The notes under the pieces: generated by a model
The model's database searches: none
What the model was told of the DNA's origin: nothing
The model's input: only the letters and a program-made list of their open reading frames with translations
In this document: piece after piece, positions 50,150-58,456 of the stretch
Layout of the letters: each line of letters begins with the position of its first letter
How positions within the stretch are numbered: position 1 is the first letter of the stretch
Program-made: the position numbers and the translations under genes
DNA from: Paenibacillus albus
Lineage (GTDB): Bacteria > Bacillota > Bacilli > Paenibacillales > Paenibacillaceae
Assembly: GCF_003952225.1 (NCBI RefSeq)
Contig: NZ_CP034437.1
Location: 2,246,501-2,310,500, forward strand
Length of the DNA stretch: 64,000 bases
Direction: 5' to 3'

Positions 50150-50983
50150 ATGAATTTGGGGCAGCTGCTGTCACGTATTGGACTCATCGCGCTGCTGCTT
50201 ACGGTAGCGCTTGGCTCGGATTTCCGCTATTCGCCTGTGTCTGCGGCTCCTGCTTCACTTGAGGGGCTGAAGGGTGAGCTTGAGCTTCAGCTGCATGAAC
50301 ATAAAGTAGAGCTGACTGCGAACTACTCCGGTGACCGCGACCAGCTAAGCGCGGGAGTCGATCAGATGGTTCGTGATGTCATGGCGTCGGACGATTATAT
50401 GAGGTACATCGTCGACTCTTATATTTATACGATCCGCAGCTTCGGCGTTGCCGCAAAGGTGAAGGTGAATATCCAATACCGCGAGTCTGCTGGGGAGACC
50501 GAGGAAGTGGAGCGGCGGGTGGCGGAGCTGCTGAGGACGGTTATTTCGGTGGGGATGACGCCTGAACAAAAGGTGAGAGCGATTCATGACTGGATCGTCA
50601 CACATGTGCGGTATGACGAATCTTTGCAGCACTATACTGCGTATGATGCGCTGGTGGATGGGAACGCGGTGTGTCAGGGCTATGCGCTGCTCGTCCTCAG
50701 GATGCTGCAGGATGTTGGGATCGAAGCGCGAATTATTGAAGGGACCGTCGCTTCAGGCAGCCATGTCTGGAATCTGGTGAGGCTTGGGGATGACTGGTAT
50801 CATCTCGACGCTACGTGGGATGATCCGGTGCCGGACCGCGCAGGGGTAGCGAGCCATATGTATTATTTGAAGAGCGATGCGCAGATGCGCGTTGACCACC
50901 AGTGGGATGCCGCGGCTTATCCGGCGGCTGATGCTGATGCAAGTACAGATACTGATACAAAAGTAACTTCTAAGAACCTCTAG
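50150..50983 (+). CDS. Exported transglutaminase-like protein
   Basis: A 277-residue protein: N-terminal membrane segment or signal (LLSRIGLIALLLTVALGSD...SPVSAAP) and a transglutaminase-like domain with catalytic triad Cys175 (GNAVCQGYA), His205 (GSHVWNLV) and Asp220 (LDATWDDP). The preceding KVRAIHDWIVTHVRYDE is the standard lead-in helix. The fold may act as protease or crosslinking enzyme, and many bacterial copies are wall-associated with unknown substrate. ATG 50150 is used; AGGAGG touches it, but AAAGGAGG at 50130-50137 is better spaced. ATG 50114 would add twelve basic residues. The C-terminal tail is Asp/Ala/Thr-rich. Confidence 0.82.
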   Translation: MNLGQLLSRIGLIALLLTVALGSDFRYSPVSAAPASLEGLKGELELQLHEHKVELTANYSGDRDQLSAGVDQMVRDVMASDDYMRYIVDSYIYTIRSFGVAAKVKVNIQYRESAGETEEVERRVAELLRTVISVGMTPEQKVRAIHDWIVTHVRYDESLQHYTAYDALVDGNAVCQGYALLVLRMLQDVGIEARIIEGTVASGSHVWNLVRLGDDWYHLDATWDDPVPDRAGVASHMYYLKSDAQMRVDHQWDAAAYPAADADASTDTDTKVTSKNL

Positions 50984-51055
50984 TTTCCGTTTTGTGCAAG
51001 GCGGGGCTGGAGGTCTTTTTATTAGAATGGGATGATCTGAGGGGAGTGATTGCTG

Positions 51056-51862
51056 ATGCGCGGTCGATTGGTTGGCATGGGAGCTACGGCAAATGTGTAT
51101 GAGTGGGGAGAGTCCGAAGTCATTAAGATCTTTCATGATGCAAGCCGGGCGCAGAATGAGGCGGAGAAAGAGGCACGGACCGCTCGGGCAGTCAGTGAAT
51201 TGACAGGCGTGAGAGCGCCGAGGTTCGTCGGGATTGAGGTTTACGAGGGAAGTGCGTGCCTCGTCTACGAGAAGGTAGAAGGGCCAACGATGCTGGAGCA
51301 AATTCAGGCGACAGAGGAAGATGTCATTGCAAATGCTCGGCTGCTGGCAGAGCTCCAGCATGAGCTGCATCAGGTTCAGCCGAACGTTGCTCCGAATCTG
51401 AGGCTTGAGATGGGGCGGAGTATTCAGCGGGTCGGGGAATTGAGTGATGCGGAGCAAGCGAAGCTTGCGTCGATATTGGATCGGCTGCAGGATGGAGGCG
51501 CGCTTTGCCATTATGATTTTCATCCCTTCAATGTCATGATTACGGCGGCTGGACCGATGATCATCGACTGGATGAACGCCCTCGTCGGACACCCGGCGGC
51601 AGATATCGCGAGAACCTATTTGCTGATCACGGCAGGCGAACTGCCTCCAGGTGTGCCGGAGTGGTTGAACATGACCGGTGCCCGGGAGCTGTTCACGCGG
51701 ACTTATATGGATGCCATTTTAGAGATATCGGGATTGAGCGTAGAGGATGTTGATGCTTGGCGAGCACCGACACTGGCGGTGCGGATCAGCGAGATGAGCG
51801 GGGGTAAGGAGAGGGAGACTTTGTTGGCGGAGCTGCGGAGTCAAGAGGTTATGAGGTTGTAA
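51056..51862 (+). CDS. Aminoglycoside-phosphotransferase-like kinase
   Basis: A 268-residue protein with the APH/choline-kinase fold: G-loop GRLVGMGATANVYEWGESEVIKIF (Lys in VIKIF), the catalytic loop His152-x-Asp154...Asn159 (HYDFHPFNV) and the metal Asp in IIDWMNA. Members of this broad family phosphorylate antibiotics, sugars or other small molecules; no substrate-specific motif was seen, so resistance should not be assumed. ATG 51056 is used, after GGGGAG; TTG 51050 is the alternative. The stretch after it (51863-52510) has no gene, holding only the tandem repeats and a terminator. Confidence 0.82.
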   Translation: MRGRLVGMGATANVYEWGESEVIKIFHDASRAQNEAEKEARTARAVSELTGVRAPRFVGIEVYEGSACLVYEKVEGPTMLEQIQATEEDVIANARLLAELQHELHQVQPNVAPNLRLEMGRSIQRVGELSDAEQAKLASILDRLQDGGALCHYDFHPFNVMITAAGPMIIDWMNALVGHPAADIARTYLLITAGELPPGVPEWLNMTGARELFTRTYMDAILEISGLSVEDVDAWRAPTLAVRISEMSGGKERETLLAELRSQEVMRL

Positions 51863-51917
51863 TAGAGAGATGTAGGTTTGCGGGGGAATTAGTGCGGCTC
51901 GAATAAGCAGAATGGGA

Positions 51918-52460
51918 GAAAGAAGCTGGTTTGTTGGACTACATTGTTGGAAAACTGGCGGAATTAGCTGGAGAAGCTAGTTTGTTGGACTACATCGGTG
52001 GAAAACTGGTGGAATGAGTGAAAGAAGCTGGTTAGGTGGACTACATTTGGTAGGAAACCAGCGGAATTAGCTGAAGAAGCTGGTTTGTTGGACTACATTG
52101 GTGGAAAACAGGTGGATTGGGAAAAAGAAGCTGGTTTGTTGGACTACTTTGGAGGAAAACTGGTGGAATGAGTGAAAGAAGCTGGTTAGGTGGACTACAT
52201 TGGTAGGAAACCAGCGGAATTAGCTGAAGAAGCTGGTTTGTTGGACTACATTGATGGAAAACTAGCGGATTGAGCGAAAGAGAGTCCCGTGGGGATCTAC
52301 ATTGGTGGAAAAGCGGTGAAATTTGCGAAAGAGAGTCCCGTGGGGATCTACATTGGTGGAAAAGCGGTGGAATTTGCGAAAGAGAATCCCGTAGGGATCT
52401 ACATTAGTGGGAAACCGGTGGAATGCTCGAAAGAGAGTCCCGTAGGGATCTACTTGAACG
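51918..52460 (+). repeat. Eleven-unit tandem array of about 51-bp repeats in two subtypes
   Basis: Units begin near 51918, 51970, 52020, 52073, 52123, 52174, 52226, 52276, 52327, 52378 and 52429. The first seven (type A) read GAAAGAAGCTGGTTTGTTGGAC; the last four (type B, exactly 51 bp) read GAAAGAGAGTCCCGTGGGGATC. Both share CTACATTGGTGGAAAA and GGTGGAAT. Units 3-4 and 6-7 are closest relatives, pointing to a duplicated three-unit block of about 153 bp. In the B part both strands stay open because the period is a multiple of three, but no ribosome site introduces a protein. Confidence 0.9.
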
Positions 52461-52474
52461 AACACAATAAAGGG

Positions 52475-52508
52475 GGCAGTAGAGTCATCGGACTCTACTG
52501 CCTTTCTT
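52475..52508. terminator. Bidirectional terminator between repeat array and cvfC-like gene
   Basis: GGCAGTAGAGTC (52475-52486) pairs perfectly with GACTCTACTGCC (52491-52502) and ends in TTTCTT. It abuts the stop of the minus-strand gene at 52511. Confidence 0.85.
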
Positions 52509-52510
52509 AA

Positions 52511-53680
52511 TTAGTTGCCGTTATTCTCATCGCGTTTACGCGACGTAATCTGCTGCCAGACGGACCCGGCAGCTTCCTCGCCGCGCTCGATGCGCTCGAG
52601 CGCAATGCGCGCTTGCAGGCTGACCTCGAATTCCGGGTCAGCCGCTGCTTCGCGCAGTGCCTCGACGGCCGATTCGTCGCCGGCCTCATACAAGAACCGC
52701 GCTGCGCGCCAGCGCACGAGCTTGTTGCGGTCGCGCAAAGCCTCGATCATCGGCGCAGTCGCCGCCGGATCGCCAAGATCGGACAGCGTGTCGCCCGCGG
52801 TGCGGCGCACGGAAGCCGAGGCGTCGCGGAGCGCCGCGAACAGGAGCGGCATCGCCTCCGGCAGCCGCAGCTCGCCAAGATAGACGACGGCTTGTCTCCG
52901 GATGGAGACGTTGTCGTCTTCAAGCGCCTTGGCGAGCAAAGGCAGCATCGCCGGCTCCGGCGCGGCGCGCGTGAGCGCCTCGTAGCGCACGCTCCACTCC
53001 GGCGACTCAAGCAGCGGAGCGAGCTGCTCCGCCGTGAGCGGCGCCGGCCGCGCAGCCGCCACTGCCGCGCTGCCCTCGCCGGCTGCGCCTTCCGCGCCAA
53101 GCGCGAGCGCTGCCGCGACAAGGGCATCCAGCCGCTCCTGCGGATACGCGGCTGTCAGCTCCCGCACGAGCTCCGCGGCAATCTCGTCGGGCTCGCCATA
53201 ACGCACGCCGAGCTCCTCCAGCTTCCTCTCGCGAATCATCGAAGCAGCGGCGGCCTTCGTTACCGCCTCCGTGAAGGCCGCGGGCAGCGCCGCGCGCGCT
53301 TCGCCGCCAGGCGTGCGTACGCGCACCTGCATCGGGATTTCCCGATACAGCTGCACGAACGCATGCGCCTCGCCGAACGCTTCGCTCGCGCCTGGCGCAC
53401 CGCCATCTGCGCCGTCGCTGGCGCTCTCGCCGAGTACGCGCTTCGCGGCGTCCAGAATCGCTGCCCAGTCCGCCCCCGGCTTCCGGTCAAGCGCAATGAA
53501 GTCCGCCGTGCGGAACAAGCCGCGCACGCCTTCAATAACGAGCAGGCTGCGCAGCGGTTCAGCCGCGGTCTCCGCGTCCTTCACAACCAAGCTAAAACGC
53601 TGCCCTGCAGGCAGCTTTGTATCGACATTCAACTTCATCGTATTCGGACTTGGCGTAGGTTCAATACCCGTCAATTTCAT
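52511..53680 (-). CDS. CvfC-like protein with Nfu-N and HEAT-repeat domains
   Basis: A 389-residue cytosolic protein. It starts with an Nfu-N-type domain (TPSPNTMKLNVDTKLP...LLVIEGVRGLFRTADFIALDRKPGADW, about 5-85), followed by a middle helical region and HEAT repeats at about 230-375 (WSVRYEALTRAA; SIRRQAVVYLGELRLPEAMPLLFAAL; SVRRTAGDTLSDLGDPAATAPMIEALRD; VRWRAARFLYEAGDESAVEALREA). B. subtilis YpgR and staphylococcal CvfC share this layout; the function is unclear. ATG 53680 is nine bases after GGGGGAG. The gene is much richer in G+C than its neighbours (long runs of GCG, GCC and CGC codons). Confidence 0.85.
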   Translation of the reverse strand: MKLTGIEPTPSPNTMKLNVDTKLPAGQRFSLVVKDAETAAEPLRSLLVIEGVRGLFRTADFIALDRKPGADWAAILDAAKRVLGESASDGADGGAPGASEAFGEAHAFVQLYREIPMQVRVRTPGGEARAALPAAFTEAVTKAAAASMIRERKLEELGVRYGEPDEIAAELVRELTAAYPQERLDALVAAALALGAEGAAGEGSAAVAAARPAPLTAEQLAPLLESPEWSVRYEALTRAAPEPAMLPLLAKALEDDNVSIRRQAVVYLGELRLPEAMPLLFAALRDASASVRRTAGDTLSDLGDPAATAPMIEALRDRNKLVRWRAARFLYEAGDESAVEALREAAADPEFEVSLQARIALERIERGEEAAGSVWQQITSRKRDENNGN

Positions 53681-53686
53681 AGCCAA

Positions 53687-54154
53687 TTTCTCCCCCTAAC
53701 ATTCCCACTAACCTCAACCCTTATTGATATAAGTGTAAACCATCTCCATACCTAACTACAAACCGCGGGCCATCCCTTTACTCGCGCTTTATTTTTCATC
53801 ACAATTGCTCTTCACTCTCACCAACCAACCGTAAGCTCCCTCGCTTCTGCTCGGGCACGTTCAGCTGTCGTTATTTCTTTGCCTGATCACGAAAAATCCT
53901 TCCAACTCAGAGGTTTGTCAGGGTGAACTGGAACAAGGCGTCCCGCGCGTTTGCTTAATCCAATTAAGCTTGGTATCTTTGAGAGAGAGACTTACAAAGA
54001 GAAAGTGGATCAAGCTGATTCCTAAGCACATTGAACCTTGAACGGTATGCCCGCGTTTTCTAGTCGCTCCATTATTCTCGTTTTTTTGTAACGCCAAGCT
54101 TCCTTCATTCAATGTACTTCACGATCAGCAGCTTTGTCATGGGAGATGATAGCG
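53687..54154. other. Gene-poor interval of about 470 bases
   Basis: I see no convincing gene here. Short frames on either strand lack ribosome sites and family motifs; one plus-strand frame at about 53920-54030 gives a basic Arg/Lys-rich tail (RERLTKRKWIKLIPK) that resembles the end of some basic protein, but it has no start. The interval should contain the promoters of the two divergent genes. Confidence 0.4.
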
Positions 54155-55087
54155 ATGCGGTATGAGAACCTGGATACGACAGCAGTACCTCGCACGTTCA
54201 AGGAAGTGCGTCAATGGCGCAGAGAACGCGGCGGCAAAATGAAGCAGAAAGACTATTCCTACACCGTTCCCGTCGTGGAACCGGATCTGAAATTCCTTCA
54301 TGCGAACAAGACGATTCCTTCCTTAACCTGGATTGGCCATTCAACCTTTCTTATTCAGCATTCGGGATTGAACATTTTGACGGACCCGATCTGGGCAGAG
54401 CAGCTTGCGTTCCAGCGGCGAATGGTGAAGCCCGGCATTGAAATTTCGGATGTGCCGCCAATTGATATCGTCCTTATTTCTCATTCTCATTATGATCATT
54501 TGAATATTAAATCACTCAAAGAGCTCCCGGGCAGCATTACCATCATTGCACCAATTGGGCTTGCAGATAAGCTGCGGCGCAAAGGCTTCTCGTCGCTCAT
54601 TGAGCTCGACTGGTGGGAGTCTGCTACGATCAACGGCGTCAAATTTACGTTCGTGCCTTCGCAGCATTGGACCCGCCGTACGCTTACGGATACGAACTCC
54701 TCTCATTGGGGCGGTTATGTGATTGAGCGCGCGAACGAACCAACGTTTTATTTTGCAGGAGACAGCGGTTATTTCGAAGGGTTCAAGGAGATCGGCAGCC
54801 GGTTCCAAATCGACGTCGCACTGATGCCGATTGGCGCGTATGATCCAGAATGGTTCATGGGACCGCAGCATGTGACGCCGGAGGAGGCGCTGCAAGCTTT
54901 CCTCGATGTTCGCGCGCGCGTATTCGTGCCGATGCATTATGGTTCTTACAGGCTGGCTGATGATACGCCGAAAGAAGCGCTCGATCGTCTTCATGCAGAG
55001 CATAGAAGATTGAAGCTCCCAAGCGAAACGTTGATGATCATGCCACATGGCGAAACAAAGACATTTAAAAGTGCGGACTCTGTATAA
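54155..55087 (+). CDS. MBL-fold metallohydrolase (NAPE-PLD/UlaG-like)
   Basis: A 310-residue metallo-beta-lactamase-fold protein with LTWIGHSTFLIQHSGLNILTDPIW, the metal motif SHSHYDHL, a later His (PSQHWTRR), Asp in FYFAGDSGYFEGF and a final MHYGSYRL. The length and the order WIGHST...TDP...H-x-H-x-D-H...GDSGY are those of the N-acyl-phosphatidylethanolamine phospholipase D-like and UlaG-like branch. In bacteria the substrates are mostly unknown. ATG 54155 follows GGGAGATG; ATG 54134 is an alternative adding seven residues. Confidence 0.87.
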   Translation: MRYENLDTTAVPRTFKEVRQWRRERGGKMKQKDYSYTVPVVEPDLKFLHANKTIPSLTWIGHSTFLIQHSGLNILTDPIWAEQLAFQRRMVKPGIEISDVPPIDIVLISHSHYDHLNIKSLKELPGSITIIAPIGLADKLRRKGFSSLIELDWWESATINGVKFTFVPSQHWTRRTLTDTNSSHWGGYVIERANEPTFYFAGDSGYFEGFKEIGSRFQIDVALMPIGAYDPEWFMGPQHVTPEEALQAFLDVRARVFVPMHYGSYRLADDTPKEALDRLHAEHRRLKLPSETLMIMPHGETKTFKSADSV

Positions 55088-55158
55088 AAGCGACCCGAGG
55101 TCATGCTTTTTCCAAGTACTTATAAATAATTACAATAAAGCACCCACTCCTGAAGATG

Positions 55159-55167
55159 TGCTATAAT
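55159..55167 (+). promoter_or_regulatory. Extended -10 of the ABC-F gene
   Basis: TGCTATAAT, a perfect TATAAT (55162-55167) with TGn extension, 45 bases before the ATG at 55213. Confidence 0.5.
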
Positions 55168-55212
55168 GGAGTGATGATTAAGAATGATTAGTGAAGGACG
55201 GGATTAAGTCTA

Positions 55213-56835
55213 ATGATAAGTACAAACGGCATTACGCTTCGATACGGTAAGCGTGCGCTATTTGAAGATGTTAATATTAAGTTTACGCCAGGCAACTGCT
55301 ACGGCCTTATCGGTGCGAACGGCGCCGGCAAATCGACATTTTTGAAGATCCTCTCCGGCGAGGTTGAGCAATCCCACGGTGAAGTTCATATCACGCCAGG
55401 CGAACGTCTTGCAGTACTGAAACAGAACCATTACGAGTACGACAATTTCCTCGTGCTCGAGACGGTTATTATGGGCCACAAGAAGCTCTATGAAGTGATG
55501 AAAGAGAAAGACGCGATCTACGCAAAAGCGGAATTTACCGACGAAGACGGTATGCGCGCAGGCGAGCTGGAAGCGGAATTCGCAGATATGAACGGATGGG
55601 AAGCAGAATCCGAAGCAGCAGGCATGCTGAACGGTCTTGGCATTCCGCCGGAGCTTCACGACAAGCAGATGTCGGATCTGTCCGGTAATGAGAAGGTTGG
55701 CGTATTGCTTGCGCAAGCATTGTTCGGCAACCCGCAGATTCTTCTGCTCGATGAGCCTACCAACCATCTTGACATGCAATCGATCAAATGGCTGGAGGAT
55801 TTCCTCTCCCGTTATGAAGGTACAGTAATTGTCGTATCCCATGACCGGTACTTCTTGAACCAAGTATGTACGCATATCGCTGACATCGACTTCGGCAAGA
55901 TCCAGATGTATGTCGGTAACTACGACTTCTGGTACGAATCGAGCCAATTGGCGCTTACGCTTATGCGCGACAACAACAAGAAGAAGGAAGACAAGATTAA
56001 GGAGCTGCAAGCGTTCATTCAGCGCTTCAGCGCTAACAAATCCAAGTCCAAGCAAGCAACTTCCCGTAAGAAATTGCTTGATAAAATTTCGCTCGACGAC
56101 ATTCGTCCATCGAACCGTAAATATCCGTTCATCAACTTCAAGCCTGAGCGTGAAGCGGGCAAGCAATTGCTGCTTACAGAGGGCTTAACGAAGGCTGTTG
56201 ACGGTGTGAACCTGATCGACAACTGGACGCTTGCCATCAATAAAGGCGACAAGATCGCGCTAGTTGGTCCTAACACATTACCGAAGTCGGTCTTTATGCA
56301 GCTTCTTGTTGGCGAGCTCGAGCCGGATGCAGGTACGTTCTCATGGGGCGTAACGACGACGCAGGCTTACTTCCCGAAAGACAACTCGTCTTACTTCGAC
56401 GGCGTTGAGCTTAATCTCGTTGACTGGCTGCGCCAGTACTCCAAGGATCAGGACGAGAGCTTCATCCGCGGCTTCCTGGGCCGTATGCTCTTCTCCGGCG
56501 ACGAAGCGCTGAAGAAAGCAAGCGTATTGTCCGGTGGCGAGAAAGTGCGCTGCATGCTCTCGAAGATGATGCTGTCCGGCTCCAACGTTCTTCTTATGGA
56601 CGAACCGACGAACCATTTGGACCTCGAGTCCATCACAGCGCTCAACAACGGCTTGATCGATTTCGACGGCACGATGATCTTCACATCGCATGACCATCAG
56701 TTCGTTCAAACGATCGCGAACCGCATTATCGAAATTACGCCGAACGGCGTTATCGATCGCATTATGACGTACGATGAATACCTTGAGAGCGCTGAAGTGA
56801 AAGCACTCCGCGAGCGTATGTATCCAGCTGAATAA
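55213..56835 (+). CDS. ABC-F family ATPase (YkpA-like)
   Basis: A 540-residue soluble protein with two ABC domains and no membrane helices; ABC-F proteins act on ribosomes as translation factors or antibiotic-protection factors. Domain 1 has Walker A GANGAGKST, Walker B ILLLDEPTNHLD and an altered signature LSGNEK. The interdomain linker (KKKEDKIKELQAFIQRFSANKSKSKQATSRKKLL) is the P-site-tRNA-interacting arm. Domain 2 has a degenerate Walker A (GPNTLPKS), a normal LSGGEK and LLMDEPTNHLD. A weakened second P-loop is also seen in the YkpA/YbiT branch, so general translation quality control is likelier than drug resistance. A strong terminator follows. Confidence 0.9.
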   Translation: MISTNGITLRYGKRALFEDVNIKFTPGNCYGLIGANGAGKSTFLKILSGEVEQSHGEVHITPGERLAVLKQNHYEYDNFLVLETVIMGHKKLYEVMKEKDAIYAKAEFTDEDGMRAGELEAEFADMNGWEAESEAAGMLNGLGIPPELHDKQMSDLSGNEKVGVLLAQALFGNPQILLLDEPTNHLDMQSIKWLEDFLSRYEGTVIVVSHDRYFLNQVCTHIADIDFGKIQMYVGNYDFWYESSQLALTLMRDNNKKKEDKIKELQAFIQRFSANKSKSKQATSRKKLLDKISLDDIRPSNRKYPFINFKPEREAGKQLLLTEGLTKAVDGVNLIDNWTLAINKGDKIALVGPNTLPKSVFMQLLVGELEPDAGTFSWGVTTTQAYFPKDNSSYFDGVELNLVDWLRQYSKDQDESFIRGFLGRMLFSGDEALKKASVLSGGEKVRCMLSKMMLSGSNVLLMDEPTNHLDLESITALNNGLIDFDGTMIFTSHDHQFVQTIANRIIEITPNGVIDRIMTYDEYLESAEVKALRERMYPAE

Positions 56836-56854
56836 TAGCGCGATATAGATTTGC

Positions 56855-56885
56855 AAGGGCTGCACGCTAACGTGCAGCCCTTTTT
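56855..56885 (+). terminator. Terminator after the ABC-F gene
   Basis: AGGGCTGCACG (56856-56866), loop CTAA, CGTGCAGCCCT, then T4. Confidence 0.9.
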
Positions 56886-57038
56886 CTGGTTCTTTCGCCT
56901 CTGTGGTTCTCATAAACTAAAGCAAGAAGCGGACCGGCTAAACAAGGGTTGCAAGGGTTCGTGACCAGGCCTATCAGTTTATGTTAAGATGATATAAACG
57001 ACATAATTAGACGAAAAGTTCAAAGGAGTCGATCATAG

Positions 57039-57524
57039 ATGTCATTTTTCGATAAGGTGAAGCAAGGGGCTTCCGATGCGGCGAAGAAGGCTCAGCAGAC
57101 GGTTGAGATTACGAAGCTGAAGGCCCAAATCGGCGGCAAAGAGAAAGAAATCGAGAAGCTGTACACAGCTATCGGTGCAGCGGTATATCGCGGCCATCAG
57201 ATTCAAGATTTTGCAGCGACAGAACAGGAAGTAAGCAATGCCTGTCTTCAGGTTGATGAGCTGAACGGGGAGATCGGCATGATCGAAGAGCGGATTAAGG
57301 CCATTCGTTTCGAGAAGACTTGCACATGCGGCAAGGTCGTAGCACTAGATGCAAAGTTCTGCCCGGATTGCGGAAGCTCGCTTGGGGAAGAGCCTAAGGT
57401 GGAAACGACAATTGGCGAGATCGTCGTCATCTGCAGCCAGTGCAAGACGGAGAATGAGTTGAATTCGAAGTTCTGCATTTCCTGCGGATCTGGCCTTTCC
57501 AGCGCAGTGAATGAATACGAATAA
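57039..57524 (+). CDS. Coiled-coil protein with two C-terminal zinc ribbons
   Basis: A 161-residue soluble protein. Residues 1-90 are amphipathic helix (MSFFDKVKQGASDAAKKAQQTVEITKLKAQIGGKEKEIEKLYTAIGAAVY...ELNGEIGMIEERIKAI), then two zinc-ribbon units: CTCGKVV...FCPDCGSS and ICSQCKTEN...FCISCGSG, each with two Cys pairs. The organisation is common in Firmicutes proteins of unknown role with zinc_ribbon_2-type domains, sometimes involved in protein-protein contacts. ATG 57039 follows AAAGGAGTCG at good spacing. Single gene with its own nested terminator. Confidence 0.85.
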   Translation: MSFFDKVKQGASDAAKKAQQTVEITKLKAQIGGKEKEIEKLYTAIGAAVYRGHQIQDFAATEQEVSNACLQVDELNGEIGMIEERIKAIRFEKTCTCGKVVALDAKFCPDCGSSLGEEPKVETTIGEIVVICSQCKTENELNSKFCISCGSGLSSAVNEYE

Positions 57525-57545
57525 CAGATCGTTCTTAAGAAGAAA

Positions 57546-57593
57546 GCAGTCTCGAGCAGCCATTAGCGGCTGATACCCGAGGCTGCTTTTTTA
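57546..57593 (+). terminator. Terminator after the zinc-ribbon gene
   Basis: AGCAGTCTCG pairs (one mismatch) with CGAGGCTGCT, enclosing an inner GCAGCC/GCGGCTG arm, followed by T6. Confidence 0.75.
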
Positions 57594-57674
57594 TATGCAG
57601 ACAAGCGCCGATACCGATTCTTGCACCGCCTCATAGAATAGCTAGCATAATGGGAGTAAAGGGAGGCGTGGGAG

Positions 57675-58253
57675 ATGGCGCACGAAACATTCGACTATCG
57701 CATATTGGAGACGATTAAGCAGCATATGAAGGAGACGGACAGCTTGCTCGATATTGGAAGCGGCCCATGCGTAATGCTGGACAACTTGGATTTCTTCAGC
57801 ACGATTATCGCGCTGGACATTTATAGACCTTACCTCATCAACCGGGTTACGAAGTCGCCGCAAATCATTCCCATTCATGCCGATGCGCTGGCAATTGGTC
57901 AGCTGTTCGTGCCGAAGTCCGTCTCGGCCGTATCGCTCTTCGATTCGCTGGAGCATTTCACGAAGCTGGATGGGCTGAAGGTGCTGAGAGAAGCGGAGCA
58001 TATTGCTAGGAAGCATGTCATTATCTATACTCCTCGCGGCTACTTTCCACAGGAGGGAATCGACCACTTTGGGCTCAATGGCGAGCAGTATCAGGCGCAT
58101 CACAGCGGCTGGGAAGTTGAAGAGCTGGAGGCGCTCGGGTATAAAGTCATTATTTTAAAAGGACAGCATAATCAGCTGAATCCGGCGTTCGTCCGGGCAT
58201 TCGGAGCAGATCACGAGCCGGTCGATGCGCTGCTAGCAATCAAGACGATGTAA
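57675..58253 (+). CDS. Class I SAM-dependent methyltransferase-like protein
   Basis: A 192-residue protein with the Rossmann-type SAM-binding start SLLDIGSGPCVMLDNLDFFSTIIALDIYRPYLINR (motif I DIGSGP, acidic Asp ending beta-2), a motif II region SAVSLFDSLEHFTKLDGLKVLREAEHIARKHVIIYTPRG and a C-terminal beta-rich part. The HHSGWEVEELEALGY stretch and PRGYFPQEG suggest that it belongs to the group of bacterial methyltransferases found with glycan-modification genes. The methyl acceptor is unknown. ATG 57675 follows GGGAGG at eight bases. Confidence 0.8.
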   Translation: MAHETFDYRILETIKQHMKETDSLLDIGSGPCVMLDNLDFFSTIIALDIYRPYLINRVTKSPQIIPIHADALAIGQLFVPKSVSAVSLFDSLEHFTKLDGLKVLREAEHIARKHVIIYTPRGYFPQEGIDHFGLNGEQYQAHHSGWEVEELEALGYKVIILKGQHNQLNPAFVRAFGADHEPVDALLAIKTM

Positions 58254-58372
58254 GCGTTCAAGTGCCAACGGCTGTCGCTGTCCTCTGGTGGCAAAAGCTA
58301 TCGTTTCGCGGAGAAATAGAAAGACCCGTATAAGGGGAAACCTATACGTTCTTATATTTCAAAAAGTGTTCA

Positions 58373-58448
58373 CCTCCCAAGTGCTTTAATCGATGCCAAA
58401 TGGATATATATAATACTGATCTTATTATTATTAAGCTCACTTGGGAGG
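58373..58448. promoter_or_regulatory. Long-range inverted repeat including the next gene's SD
   Basis: CCTCCCAAGTG (58373-58383) is exactly complementary to CACTTGGGAGG (58438-58448), whose GGGAGG is the ribosome site of the following gene. A TATAAT (58409-58414) lies between the arms. If transcription starts upstream of the left arm the site could be sequestered; if at this TATAAT, the arms would work only as DNA. No gene lies between 58254 and 58456. Confidence 0.4.
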
Positions 58449-58456
58449 CGTAGGCC

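Noticed and set aside
51056..51862. Calling the APH-fold protein an aminoglycoside resistance gene
   Set aside because: Only general kinase motifs are visible; the family includes many metabolic kinases and nothing indicates antibiotic specificity.
51918..52460. CRISPR array
   Set aside because: Units are contiguous and diverge gradually over their whole length; there are no constant repeats separated by unique spacers and no cas genes nearby.
52262..52510. Two repeat-encoded frames (17-residue repeats KESPVGIYIGGKAVEFA on plus and VDPHGTLFRKFHRFSTN on minus)
   Set aside because: Both follow from a 51-bp period and lack ribosome sites; the same DNA in the A units is full of stops, so a coding role is unlikely.
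52613..53755. Open frame of 380 codons opposite the CvfC-like gene
   Set aside because: High GC removes stop codons on both strands here. The minus-strand frame has Nfu-N and HEAT motifs; the plus frame has only Arg/Gln/Ala-rich sequence.
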